Below are positions 46,147 through 57,691 of a DNA stretch of 64,000 bases, one piece after another. The notes beneath the pieces are model-generated. The model was not told where the DNA came from. It was given only the letters and a program-made list of their open reading frames with translations, and did no database searches. How positions within the stretch are numbered: position 1 is the stretch's first letter; each line of letters opens with the position of its first letter. Made by a program: the position numbers and the translations under genes. This DNA comes from Prostheceraeus crozeri (Eukaryota; Platyhelminthes; Polycladida; Euryleptidae). The stretch covers positions 62,001 through 126,000 of the forward strand of contig CAJQUW010015652.1 in the NCBI GenBank assembly GCA_907163375.1. Reading direction: 5' to 3'.

Positions 46147-47917
46147 TTTAGAGATCCAGGAAGAGAAAGAGAGAGATAGGGAGGGAGAGGGGGAGAGAGA
46201 GATAGGGAGGGAGGTCGAGGGGGAGAGAGATAGGGAGGGAGAGGGGGAGAGAGAGAGATAGGGAGGGAGAGGGGGAGAGAGAGAGATAGGGAGGGAGAGG
46301 GGAGAGAGAGAGATAGGGAGGGAGAGGGGGAGAGAGAGGGAGAGGGGGAGAGAGAGAGATAGGGGGAGAGATAGAGATAGGGAGGGATGTCGAGGGGGAG
46401 AGAGAGATAGGGAGGGAGGTCGAGGGGGAGAGAGAGAGAGATAGGGAGGGAGAGGGGAGAGAGAGAGTGAGATCGAGGGGAGAGAGAGATAGGGAGGGAG
46501 AGGGGGAGAGAGAGAGATAGGGAGGGAGAGGGGGGAGAGAGAGAGTGAGTGAGTGAGTGAGGGAGAGAGAGTGAGGTCGAGGGGGAGAGAGGGAGAGAGA
46601 GAGAGAGAGATAGGGAGAGAGAGGGGAGAGAGAGATAGGGAGGGAGAGGGGGAGAGAGAGAGATAGGGAGGGAGAGGGGGGAGAGAGAGAGAGTGAGAGA
46701 GAGTGAGAGAGAGAGAGTGAGGTCGAGGGGAGAGAGAGAGAGAGAGAGAGAGAGGGGGGAGAGAGAGAGATAGGGAGGGAGAGGGGGAGAGAGAGAGATA
46801 GGGGGGAGAGATAGAGATAGGGAAGGAGGTCGAGGGGGAGAGAGAGAGATAGGGAGGGAGGTCGAGGGGGAGAGAGAGATAGGGAGGGAGAGGGGAGAGA
46901 GAGTGAGATCGAGGGGAGAGAGAGATAGGGAGGGAGAGGGGAGAGAGAGAGAGTGAGTGAGTGAGTGAGTGAGAGAGAGAGTGAGGTCGAGGGGGAGAGA
47001 GGGAGAGAGAGAGAGAGAGATAGGGAGGGAGAGAGAGAGAGAGAGAGAGAGAGATAGGGAGAGAGAGGGGGAGAGAGAGAGTGAGGTCGAGGGGAGAGAG
47101 ATAGGGAGGGAGGTCGAGGGGGAGTGAGATAGGGTGGGAGAGGGGAGAGAGAGAGATAGGGAGGGAGAGGGGGAGAGAGAGAGATAGGGAGGGAGAGGGG
47201 AGAGAGAGAGATAGGGAGGGAGAGGGGGAGAGAGAGGGAGAGGGGGAGAGAGAGAGATAGGGAGAGAGATAGAGATAGGGAGGGATGTCGAGGGGGAGAG
47301 AGAGATAGGGAGGGAGGTCGAGGGGGAGAGAGAGAGATAGGGAGGGAGAGGGGAGAGAGAGAGTGAGATCGAGGGGAGAGAGAGATAGGGAGGGAGAGGG
47401 GGAGAGAGAGAGATAGGGAGGGAGAGGGGGGAGAGAGAGAGTGAGTGAGTGAGTGAGGGAGAGAGAGTGAGGTCGAGGGGGAGAGAGAGAGAGAGAGAGA
47501 GAGATAGGGAGAGAGAGGGGAGAGAGAGATAGGGAGGGAGAGGGGGAGAGAGAGAGATAGGGAGGGAGAGGGGGGAGAGAGAGAGTGAGTGAGTGAGTGA
47601 GAGAGTGAGGTCGAGGGGGAGAGAGAGAGAGAGAGAGAGGGGGGAGAGAGAGAGATAGGGAGGGAGAGGGGGAGAGAGAGAGATAGGGGGGAGAGATAGA
47701 GATAGGGAAGGAGGTCGAGGGGGAGAGAGAGAGATAGGGAGGGAGGTCGAGGGGGAGAGAGAGATAGGGAGGGAGAGGGGAGAGAGAGTGAGATCGAGGG
47801 GAGAGAGAGATAGGGAGGGAGAGGGGAGAGAGAGAGAGTGAGTGAGTGAGTGAGTGAGTGAGTGAGAGAGAGAGTGAGGTCGAGGGGGAGAGAGGGAGAG
47901 AGAGAGAGAGAGATAGG

Positions 47918-47962
<45 letters not shown>

Positions 47963-48058
47963 GGAGAGAGAGGGGGAGAGAGAGAGTGAGGTCGAGGGGA
48001 GAGAGAGATAGGGAGGGAGAGAGAGAGAGAGAGGGAGGGAGAGGGGGAGAGAGAGAGA
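46147..48058 (+). repeat. 1.9 kb GA-rich polypurine tract with ~0.9 kb higher-order period
   Basis: Almost only purines on the + strand, built from GAGAGAGATAGGGAGGGAG and GAGGTCGAGGGGG words with GTGAGTGAGT patches. Landmarks recur at a long distance: GATGTCG near 46386 and 47284, GTGAGGTCGAG near 46571 and 47467, and GATAGAGATAGGGAAGG near 46810 and 47695. The tract is therefore two units of about 885-898 bases. The - strand stays open for 664 codons of Ser, Leu and Pro because a pyrimidine strand rarely makes stop codons. I do not regard it as a gene. Such tracts can form triplex DNA and are hard to assemble. Confidence 0.95.
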
Positions 48059-48544
48059 ATTAGAAAAAGATAGACCATCAAACGATCTATTTGTTCTGAA
48101 GATCTATTTCATTAGAAATTATGGTCGTTCATAAAAAGATGTCTGCATTTCAAAAGAAATTAGCAGCTAAAAACACATTGTATCTTTTACACATTGTTAA
48201 TAAAAAATGTTTCAAGCACCTATGCATTCCCTTCGAGGGATTTTTTATGATGTCATATCAACATGCGTTGGCCAGTTTCCTTTCTCATCAAATCAGACAC
48301 CCAATGTGTTCATACACTTAGCATAGATTGTGTTAGGTATAGCTATGAAGGTCAATAGCCATGTCTGCGTGTTTTGGTTTAGAGATGACTTTCGTAAATA
48401 CTGATGGTCACAGTATGAAATAGTCCCGAGGGGGATCAATTTTCCATTCAACATATAAGCCTGCCTGCAATGCGCGCGCGCTTGGCCAATCACGCAGACG
48501 AAAGATTGAAGAATCCCTATGTCAATCTCTACTGCTTGCTACCA
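48059..48544. other. nothing recognised
   Basis: Non-coding DNA. Confidence 0.5.
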
Positions 48545-48985
48545 TTGTATTATGTTCGCTCCAGACTAATCCACATGCAAATGAATCTATCTCTGTGGGT
48601 ATGGCCAAATTCACGTTCAAGTCAAAATTCTTCTTTTGCATGATGATGTTTTTGTACTTGGAAACATTTATTAATAGTCTCATAGCTTGAGGCCATCATG
48701 TTCTCATGTTCCTTTTCATAGAAATGAAGAGGCACATAGTTGCATCTTCTGCATATCTGACAAAATGACACAGATTTGAGTGGCTTGAAATGGCAGCTGT
48801 TGTCATCACAGACAAAAGTAAACCCAATATTGATCCTCGAGGTACCCCAGAAATGGTTTTGTTTGTTGCACTATTTTGAATGCCGATTTTGACGAACTGA
48901 TTTCTGTTCCTCAGGTAGCTCCTTATTCACAAAATAAATTGTCATGGAGATTTGCATTCAATCAATTCTTTATATTTCAAGGTCA
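48545..48985 (-). pseudogene. LINE reverse transcriptase core fragment
   Basis: On the - strand, in one frame, SYLRNRNQFVKIGIQNSATN is followed by SGVPRGSILGLLL and then FVRYAEDATMCLF, a stop, and LINVSKYKNIIMQKK. These are the fingers and palm motifs of non-LTR reverse transcriptases. GVPQGSILGPLLF is nearly intact, but the catalytic YADD reads YAED, and a stop follows about 15 codons later. It is a dead internal fragment without its 5' or 3' ends. It could belong to the same LINE group as 33768-34862, but they cover different parts of the protein, so this cannot be tested here. Confidence 0.85.
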
Positions 48986-50047
48986 AACCTCAATTTGTCA
49001 AATGCATTTTTGAAAACGCATGAGATTATACAGATCCACGTACACTGCCGAGATAGAATATTTGATGCTTTACCTCCTCTATTAATAAAAACTATATTAT
49101 ATTAATCAATTGTTACAATATTAATTCATTATTATACTAATTAAAGTCTGAGATAATTAAACTTCGTTACGGAAGAAACACTTACAATTCTGATGACCAA
49201 AAAAGCATAATTATGGCAAGTTTGAAAACCATATCTGAGGATCGATGAAATGACACAAAATCCGAGCAATTATAAAAATTTGATTTAGGCATTGCTACTT
49301 CAGTTGTATTATTTATCAGGCTGCTTATCATACAGTAATTGGAGCAATTTCGGAATTATTTCGCTTCATCAGATATTTTCACACTTTTGTCAACGTCATC
49401 ACACTTCTGTAGGAATTTGATTCTGCCGCATTCCACTTTTTAATCGGAAATATTTCAATTCTGAAAGCGACAAAGAGGAAAAACTGAATTTTAGTCTGAG
49501 AATTCCTTTGTCTTCCGAAATTGCTTTTCAAAGTGGTGATTCAGTGATCCAACTATATAACCGGGTTTCAAGGTTTTCATTTCACAGGGCGATTGAGAAT
49601 TTCTCACTACTTTCTTCAACGCTTTACATCCGATCATCCTATACATTTCCCGTCCGTTTCTGGAGTACTTCAAGCTGTCGGCAATCCTTTCAAAATACAC
49701 TCCTAATCACAAGCATGTCCCCACTACCGCGCGCCTGTATGCCATGAGAACGTCTTCTACAAATGTGGGGCGACATGAGTCAGGCGAGAGCAGCGTGAGT
49801 TAGATCCCGCGACACTGACAGAAAACAGAAGATCATCATCATCGTGAATGAGATCGGGTACTCCAGCCATCGAATGTCTGGTCACAGTCAAAGTCAGATA
49901 ATTCGTACTACAAAAGGACTTTGAATCCGAATTCTGCAGAGACACGCATCGCCAGGAGGGAAAACAGCATGCAGAAAACGATGTCACCAGGAAGGGAGTT
50001 CGATTGATGCATAGAACGGGATAGCAAGGAAAAAAGTCATATTCATA
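48986..50047. other. nothing recognised
   Basis: Overlapping frames of 70-80 codons at 49491-49747 on opposite strands have no domain. Confidence 0.45.
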
Positions 50048-51008
50048 CACTGTAAATCGCTGGATACGAAAATTACATACAAACATATACCAAATCACAT
50101 ACAATTTGAAACTAACGTCTGATACGAGATTCTGGTATGTCTACAGAGATCTGGTATGTTTTTCATACCACATCTCACTTACTTTACTATGTGATTGGTA
50201 TGTAGCGATACGAACTATTCTATCTGTGATTGGCTGTTTTACACTGAAATACGAATTGTTGGTATGTTTTATATTGGTATGTATGTGCAGCTTTAAGTCA
50301 CACAGCAAAAAAATGTATGTATTACATACTACTGTCAAATAACTTTTTCGGTAATGCAAGTGGTGAATATTTTTTGTTTGATAGAGTGATATTTGAATAA
50401 ATTAGATTTATTGTGAATTTTATGCTCCACGAATATGCGGTCGATGCTACTTGTCTGGCAACAATAACAGGACGTTTATTTAACTCTACTTTATGACCCA
50501 AGTTGATAAACATCATTTCATTTAGACGATATCTTTAGTGAAATCATGTTGACTTATATATCTCAAACATGACTATTTTTGCGTTCATTAATTATAATGT
50601 GTATTTATTTCGGATTGATAATATGCTTAATTTCAAAATTACATAATGCATAATTGTTGATGGTTGAAATCTTATTGATTATTCATGAAATGCCTTAGAC
50701 TCACGTGTATTAAAATCGAATTCAGTATTAAAAGAATGACTCTTGAATGTCATTATCTCGCTACTTGCAGAACAGTAGTAAAATTAGTGTGATCTTTATT
50801 GACAAAAGGCCTGAAATCAAGATACTTTGGACATGATTTATGCTTTCTTTTAACATTGTGCTAGTATGGCTTTAGTATGTAAAGCATACCACATTTGAAA
50901 TAACATACGAAAAGCAGACAAATATATACCAAGAGAATACAGAAATATACCAAAAAATATTTTGGCATGCATCCTTCGTATGTGATTGGTATTGAACGAT
51001 TCACAGTG
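50048..51008. mobile_element. Tc1/mariner-type MITE (CACTGTAAA family), long copy
   Basis: Starts CACTGTAAATCGCTGGATAC and ends with the inverse of CACTGTGAATCGTTCAATAC, flanked by TA (50046-50047 and 51009-51010). The terminal inverted repeat is about 30 bases and imperfect. The left 200 bases match 3536-3747. At 961 bases without a transposase, it is non-autonomous. Confidence 0.8.
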
Positions 51009-51010
51009 TA

Positions 51011-51902
51011 CAGATAGTGGCATAGCCAGGAAAGAAGTGCGATTCATGCAGCGAACTACATCTCCAGGAAAGAAGTCAGATTCATGTAGATAATGGTATC
51101 CCCAGAATTAGCACAGAGGAAGGTATCGCTACAGTGATTTGCAGTCTAACGGAGAGCATGCATCTTCGGAAATGGCAATACTTGACCGCACAGAGCGTCT
51201 GTTCTGCAAGTGAATATGCAACGATAAATATTCGTTCGTATAACTGAAACCTCCATATGGAAAGTCGTCTGTTGTAACTTCATACGGACGTTTTCTCCTT
51301 GGATTGTCATGTATATTTCCAAACTCATGTGAGAACTCTTCATTATTGAATGTTGTCGATAAATCCTTCACACATCGCATAGTTAGCCTCCAGGGTCATT
51401 GAGATGTGGATTTGAAGAATTTCTCAATGGGAATGAAGATTACAGAACAGCCGATTGAGCATCGGGCGTTTCCTCATGTTGCAGCTGCTGCCGTAAAGAG
51501 GTGGAATCCGACCAATTTGAAGCCAATCATTCCCTGGCAAGAGACAAACAGTGTCCTACTCTAATCGTCTTTACTTACAGGATGAACTGAGTCGTGGATG
51601 AAATGGACAGCTGAAAAACATTTGGAGGTGGCACACATGCAATGAGGCGGGTAAAAGCCTTTCACTCAACCTTCTTATTACTTCTTGGCGTGTGATCCTG
51701 AAATCGATTCAAACTGCAGCGAATGATGGCTCTCTTCGCTCATGACTCATCAAATTCTGATACTACAATCTAATAGCAACATGCCCAAGCGCTAGAAATC
51801 TATTTCTCAAGTTTTACTTGACATTATCAGAAAATGAGCTAGATGTAACCCCTATCAATTTTAATACCGGATCCCTTATTGAGCAATAATGAAAACATTA
51901 TT
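51011..51902. other. nothing recognised
   Basis: Two overlapping - strand frames at 51129-51380 have no family signature. Confidence 0.45.
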
Positions 51903-52140
51903 TTCTCAGGTATCCTGACAATTGATAGATTTATCAGATCTCTGCAGATGAAACCCCGAGACATGTTTCAGCTTGTTTTGTCTCACCAATCGTTGGCAGG
52001 TTCGAGACAGCGACTTCGGACACTGGAGGACGCGCCAGCAAACCCTTTAACCGTACTGCTACCGAATCATCGCCTGTGAGCGCGAGTAAGCCAGCAAAGC
52101 ACTGATTCATCGCAGGCATCTGAAGAGCGAAATGCATCCT
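51903..52140 (-). mobile_element. hammerhead SINE, decayed copy 3
   Basis: On the - strand the order is the same as in the other two copies. First is a GCTGGCTTACTCGCGCTC block, then a degraded A box ACGGTTAAAGGG (52054-52043) and B box GTCTCGAACC (52008-51999). A hammerhead remnant follows, with TTGGTGA in place of CTGATGA and an intact GAAACATGTC (51969-51960). The outer motif GACAATTGATAGATTTATCA is conserved with copy 1. It is the oldest-looking of the three copies. Confidence 0.7.
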
Positions 52141-52194
52141 GCATTCGGTGTTGAGGCAGACAACTAGCCTCAGGCAACTTCAGCTACAAGGGGA

Positions 52195-52588
52195 GATCTG
52201 GTGACTCCAGGGGAAGGTCTCGTGACTCCAGAGGAAGGTCTGGTGACTCCATGGGAAGATCTGGTGACTCCAGGGAAAGGTCTTGTGACTTCAGTGGAGA
52301 TCTGGTGACTCCAGAGGAAGATCTGGTGACTCCAGGGGAAGGCCTCGTGACTTCAGTGGAGATCTGGTGACTCCAGGGGAAGAACTCGTGACTCCAGGGG
52401 AAGATCTGGTGACTCCAGAGGAAGATCTGGTGACTCCATGGAAAGGTCTCGTGACTCCAGTGGAGATCTGGTGACTCCAGAGGAAGATCTGGTGACTCCA
52501 GGGGAGATCTGGTGACTCAAGGGGAAGATCACGACACTCCAGGGGAAGTTCAGGAGACTTTAGGGGAAGTTCAGGTGACTTCAGGAAA
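52195..52588 (+). repeat. 20-21 bp minisatellite
   Basis: About 19 head-to-tail units of GATCTGGTGACTCCAGGGGAA with single-base variation and occasional 20-base units. The 21-base period keeps the frame open on the - strand (about 116 codons of LPLESPD repeats), which is a by-product unless transcription is shown. Confidence 0.95.
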
Positions 52589-53574
52589 CCTATTCGGTAA
52601 ACATGGAGAAAAGTTCCACTAACAGCTGTCAAAGACAGCACAACGAGAGTCCTTTTGGTTGCGCATTAGTCCGAGAGCGGTTGCTTGATGGCTATCTGGG
52701 ACAGCAATGATTCTTGTTGGGTTCCTGGTCCCCTACGAGCTAGTTCCCAAGATTGGAGGAGACGCCCCTGTAACTGGCAATGTGATAATGTGGAGGATTG
52801 CTGACAGGGTTGTTATCGTTGGAGGTTTATTGTACATGTACCTATCGACAATTTAGCCTTGCAATAGCACACACCATACCATTTTGTCCTCTCATAAAGC
52901 GTTGCAGAGACGTGAGTCATGTCTATTCAATACTGAGGTCATTTAATGATAATAACATCAACAGCAAGAATTATTTCTGATAAGCTAACCGACATTAAGG
53001 CATAAATGAAGTTCCTATTTTACAAAGAGATAAATTTAGTCAATCATTTGCTTAATTAAATTTCCATGACTTATTAAAATCAGAGAATTTCACTGTGTTT
53101 CTGACAGGAATGAACTTTAAAAGAAAGAAATACAAACACAAGTTTTCAAAAATTCAAAGACAATCAAAGCATGATAGAATATCATCTCTCCTCTAGAAAT
53201 AACAAATGAGAACTAAGTGCACGAGTACTGAGAGTAATGCGAATTACAGTTTTTTATTGTTGTTATAGCGCACGTGACCAATTTGAGCTTACCTCTATTT
53301 TTAGACAAGAAATGTTGTTTTTACTCAAGAAAACATTCTCAGCACAACAACATCATATTTGTGCATCATTCAGGAACACAGGGTCAGTGAGTTTGCAAGC
53401 CGCAATGTTCTTTGCCGTTCTCATTGTCAGGAGAGCACATACAGATCTTCTGTCGTCTATCATTTTGCCTCTGCCACAACAGATTTCACAACAATTCTTA
53501 GATTATCTCGAGAATTTCTCAATGCAACCACTTTTCGACAGACGTTCCCTTTTCATGCATCATCCTCGAAACTA
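52589..53574. other. nothing certain
   Basis: A 126-codon + strand frame (53237-53617) overlaps another frame, runs into the next element and has no recognisable domain. Confidence 0.45.
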
Positions 53575-54007
53575 CATTGCAAACTGTAGACCAACAATTA
53601 TCCTACAAAATTACTGACAAAATCAACCGACGATTGTCACCTCCACTATCCTTCGATATCCGACGAATTTGTAGGTTCTCCACCGACATCGAAACAGATG
53701 CTTTGTATGCAAATTAACTAAACAACAACTGTTGAAAATTGACTGATTTTTTCGATTAGTGATTGTTTGATTTTTGGGCAATATGTATTATTGTGTGGCG
53801 AAACCATGATTTATTTTGACACATTTTAATTAATTACCTACATTTTTGATAAGATTTAAGCTATAATGCATTGCTATTCATTTTGTCGATTTTTTGTCAG
53901 ATATTGTAGGTGTTCAGTGGCAATCATCCTACAAGAACTAACAATGACCGGCAAAATAGATTTTGTAGGATAAAGGTCTATCAATTGTCAGTCAACGGTT
54001 TACAGTG
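53575..54007. mobile_element. possible TA-flanked MITE
   Basis: The left end CATTGCAAACTGTAGACC and the inverse of the right end CACTGTAAACCGTTGACTG are related, and both sides lead into ATCCTACAAAAT. TA lies at both borders. The interior has several TCCTACAA words in both orientations. The left terminus has an internal deletion relative to the right. Confidence 0.5.
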
Positions 54008-54313
54008 TACCGATGAATTTTTGTATTCGACATCACAAGCCCTCCGTGACTAGTTCCGCTACCCTGACTTCTTTTAGTATCTTTTTTATTTGACTAATTT
54101 TCACTTTTACTTTTTAGTATGTTCAATAAAGATATTAATAGGCGGTTGTATTGAACAGGAGCGGCTTTAAGAGATCCTTTCCTCTCATCCTTCCTCCTAT
54201 CTGATTCCTTTCCTATTAGGAATTCTATGCTACTGTGATTCATTGTTGCTATTTTGATGGAGCGCTGGTCAGTGAGAAGACAGCGCTTGCAGTAGAGCTG
54301 TCTGAGACCTGGT

Positions 54314-55040
54314 CGTTTAAATCAAAGATCGGCAATGATAAAATGATATCATTTTATTCTGAGGAAAAATGATATCATCAAACATTTTCGCTCCCCTATA
54401 TTTTCTAATCATAGATACCTCGCATTTTGTATTGAAGCAAATTGTCTCTTTCTCTTCATTCTACCCATGTCCTTCCGCACTGGTTGATTCATGTAGCGAA
54501 GAGCAACAGGGAATTGTCAGTCAGTCGGTCTATCACACAAATTGTCAAGCAATGCAGGACTGCAGGTGCGCTAAGTAGCAGATGTGACACACACAAATAT
54601 AACACGGAGTCGGTAAATGTAATCTAAATGCAGATCTACTGTAATCTAAATATTTTTGGCCTTTTATCGTACTTTGAATACTGTTGGCCTAATCGCATAT
54701 TGTAGCCATATTTGCAATTCGAGTGTATAAAGTTTAAATCAAAACTTGCGATGTCTAATGTATAGGCCATAGGCCCTACCTAACTTTTGATATACAAGAA
54801 GCTTTGTATGATTAAACTGCTTTCTTCGGTCTTCCATTATTTAGAATCTATCGATGCTGCATGCAATCTGATTTCAGTCTCATTGCTAAGAGCAGTAAAA
54901 GTAGCATGGTAGCAGTGTAAATCGAAATATTCGTATGACTGGATCTATTTACGGTGTAGGCCTGCGTATATTTCACTAAAAATGGTATATTTTCATTACA
55001 AAAAATAAAATGATATCATTGCCGATCATTGGTTTAAACG
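54314..55040. mobile_element. MITE with GATCGGCAATGATA ends
   Basis: The left arm CGTTTAAATCAAAGATCGGC is mirrored on the right by GCCGATCATTGGTTTAAACG. The next bases, a palindromic AAAATGATATCATTTTATT, are also shared by both arms. Length about 727 bases. The duplication is not clear, so the superfamily is open. Confidence 0.68.
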
Positions 55041-55826
55041 GTGGATCAGCTGACTGCTTGGGATCAGTTAGAAATATTGTAGCTCATGGTGACGGGCCCG
55101 GGTTGATTCGGAACCTTAAATCTTAGACCAACTCCTGGCTCGAGATCCAGCGGTCTTCTCAAATCTTCTCAAGTTAAGCTATAATCATTGCAGCATCGAT
55201 CATATTGATATTTGCTGTCAATTACTCAGCAAAACTCTTTGTAAATCTCATGATTCTTAGCAAATATTCGTCCCGTGAATGTGTATGTTCCGGGTATTCA
55301 CTTCCTTTTCAATTCACTATTAGGTTTATTGTATTTCGTCACATTGTAATTGAAACTTCGATTCAGTACATTTTTAACATGTTGACAAGGATAAATCAAT
55401 ATATCTGGTTTAGAGTGTACAAAGATGTATGTTTTAACATTCCCAAAAGTAGTACATCTTGAATGACAGAGAAAGACTCAGAACTTAAATGCTCGCCGAA
55501 TTCGCTATCCAATATATTGTTCATGATCTGATTGACATCAATGCTAATGATAGTTTGTAATCATCGAACTTGTGGAAATCATATGAATTTAGTCAACACA
55601 ATTATTAGCAAACGCGAGGCATTGGAACGTCAACTCTACTGTTAGTTCAAGAATACTCTTCATTTTCAATTTCAAATGCCTTTCATGAGACTTGATATGC
55701 GTTATTTCTTTCACTTCGTTTCTTCAATCATCATATGATTTCACTGTGTCATGCTAGCATCACATGTGACTCCCTATAACCCATTTTCAAATGCTTTGCA
55801 ACATTGCAATGTATATACAGACATTC
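55041..55826. other. nothing recognised
   Basis: AT-rich non-coding DNA. Confidence 0.5.
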
Positions 55827-56070
55827 TAGAATATTTGACGGGAGGATTTTCATAGCTTATATACATGTCGAAATGTACTATCCCTTTAGTTTTGAAAAAG
55901 TTAAAAACAATATTTACGAAAAGTTTCGTCTCGGACGTGTGTTCGGGTCCCGAATCTTTATCAACGAGATGTTTTTTTACAAATATTGTTTTTAATTTTT
56001 GCAAAACTAAAGGCAGAGTGCATTTTTACCGGTATATTAACTATAAATCAGGCAAAGTCAATATTTTCTA
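55827..56070. repeat. near-complete palindrome / foldback MITE
   Basis: TAGAATATTTGAC at the left is mirrored by GTCAATATTTTCTA at the right. CCTTTAGTTTTG, TTAAAAACAATATTT and the central GTTCGGGTCCCGAA complete an almost continuous stem of about 120 bases. As expected for a palindrome, both strands show similar short open frames. None is a gene. Confidence 0.8.
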
Positions 56071-56499
56071 TCAAAACACGCAAATTGAAAGATCATAAAA
56101 CAATGGCATTCGATGTCTATGTCCTTCATTTGAGTTATGATTTCAAAAATAAATATTATTTTGTATCTTATAATGACAATGAAAAGCAGTAAACGTCACT
56201 ATTTACTAACGTATTATTTGGTTACCTTGCACTACGCATGCGCATGTGGCAGAAAGTGCATCATGTATTGCATGATTTTCATTATTTTCCAAAGAGCACT
56301 TTATTATTATTATCCCAAGTAAGATGAGCAAACCTGTGGTAACTGCAATATTGAAAAGTGCAATCTTGTTCTGATTTAAGGAGGTAGAAGAAAATTTTGG
56401 AGAGTCGAAGGATTTACTATTCTCTTGAGTAGTTTCAGGTGAAGTGCAGACGGAATAGATGATGTTGCATTAATGATCTCAGCTATGAAATGATTAGAT
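56071..56499 (-). other. possible 3' untranslated region of the candidate exon
   Basis: On the - strand a canonical poly(A) signal AATAAA occurs at 56305-56300, about 195 bases past the stop of the candidate exon. No other feature is visible. Confidence 0.3.
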
Positions 56500-56687
56500 C
56501 TACAGCTCCCTGCTTTTCTTGGGGATGCTGGAAGAGACGATCTCCACCACATTTACATTTCCTGCACTCATTGATGGTCTGAAGTTAAGCCGTTCACTGT
56601 TGCTGTTGATCCTCTGCTTAGCGGCTTGGTTAATCCGTTTGCTTAACGAGGCGATGTCTTGAGGCATTCCGACGACTTTTGTCTTGC
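56500..56687 (-). CDS. candidate 3'-terminal exon of an unknown gene
   Basis: After a pyrimidine-rich stretch and the acceptor TTGTCACAG, the - strand reads two bases of a split codon and then 61 codons to a TAG (56502-56500). The peptide begins KTKVVGMPQDIASLSKRINQ, has a basic RINSNSERLNFRPSM segment and ends SSSIPKKSREL. It is GC-richer than its surroundings, lies outside all repeats found here, and is followed by a poly(A) signal at 56305. Its mix of charged and polar residues looks like an ordered or tail coding segment rather than chance AT-rich DNA. I do not recognise the protein. It is on the opposite strand from the cadherin exon, so it would be a different gene. The alternative is a chance open frame of about 100 codons. 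Confidence 0.42.
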
Positions 56688-57072
56688 CTGTGACAATGCG
56701 TGACAAACGGAGTATAGAGGGCGGGGAGAGAGGGGCCCAGAGATTGATGGTGCACGATAGACGAACAAGCGGCCACCTACTGCGACAGCACAGTGCGATG
56801 GTCACCTCTCAACACGTCTGATGTCTTCTTATTAACCCTCTCTCTATCAATGTTCAAACCTCTAGGAGTTCTAGTTCCATAGGAAATGCCTGTCAAGTCA
56901 TACAAAATACGAGAAATGTACAAATGAATCCATCACAGCAATGCAGAACGTCAGATATAACAATGAGAAAAGTGAGCAATGATGAAATGACACCAAGACA
57001 ATACGACTTGCAATGCATTATGTGAAAGTGCAATACGCAACTTACGAGTACGTAGAGGATGATGGTTTGGTA
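56688..57072. other. nothing recognised
   Basis: If the candidate exon is real, this is its upstream intron on the - strand. Confidence 0.4.
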
Positions 57073-57689
57073 CTTATGGGTTATCTCCCTCACGTTTTCA
57101 AATTTGTCTAAAGTCCGTAAAAATGAATCAATCATCAGAAAAATTCAGGTACACGTATTTGAGCATATTTTCTACCCACATGCAAAAATTTATGTAGATC
57201 GGACAAGTGCTTTTTGAACTAGGGGCGATAACTTGAAGTGTAGCAATGTCTGCATCTCGATCTGACTTCATCTGACCTCATCTTCTGAGCAGCTGCACTT
57301 GAGGTCAACAAAGTCATTTCCCGACAACTCGTGAAGCGATGATGACCAGGCCACATCCCCTACACTAACATGTTTAACTTTAAAAAGGTGTGGCAAGGTA
57401 GTGGTCGTGGGAGGATTTCAATTTGGCAGTGGATGAGACGAAGAGGGAGAGAGAACAATGCACACACGAGTAACAACAATACGTCGAACAGACCAGATCA
57501 AGCTGTTGACATCGATGCACTTCACGTTATTGTCTCTAATAGAAAAAGTACTTGTCGGATTTGCATAAATTTTTGTATGTGGGTAGAAAATATACTCAAA
57601 TACGTGTACCTGAATTCTTGTGGTGGTTGATTCATTTTTTAGGGATTTTAGACGAATTTGAAAACGTTTGGGGGGAGATAACCCATAAG
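57073..57689. mobile_element. TA-flanked foldback MITE with GGGTTATCTCCC ends
   Basis: Starts CTTATGGGTTATCTCCC and ends GGGAGATAACCCATAAG, flanked by TA (57071-57072 and 57690-57691). Arms are about 145 bases. Shared words include AATTCAGGTACACGTATTTG and TATTTTCTACCCACAT. The open frames on both strands lie in the arms or loop and are not genes. GGGAGATAAC words are abundant in mollusc repeats, which gives a weak hint of lineage. Confidence 0.85.
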
Positions 57690-57691
57690 TA

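Noticed and set aside
46087..48081. 664-codon - strand frame rich in Ser, Leu and Pro
   Set aside because: It follows the polypyrimidine strand of a GA satellite, where stop codons are rare by composition. No start context, domain or exon signals.
52291..52641. 116-codon - strand frame of LPLESPD repeats
   Set aside because: By-product of the 21-bp minisatellite period.
53237..53617. 126-codon + strand frame
   Set aside because: Overlaps another frame and runs into a MITE end. No family resemblance.
55774..56192. Similar short proteins on both strands
   Set aside because: They are the two readings of one palindrome, not genes.
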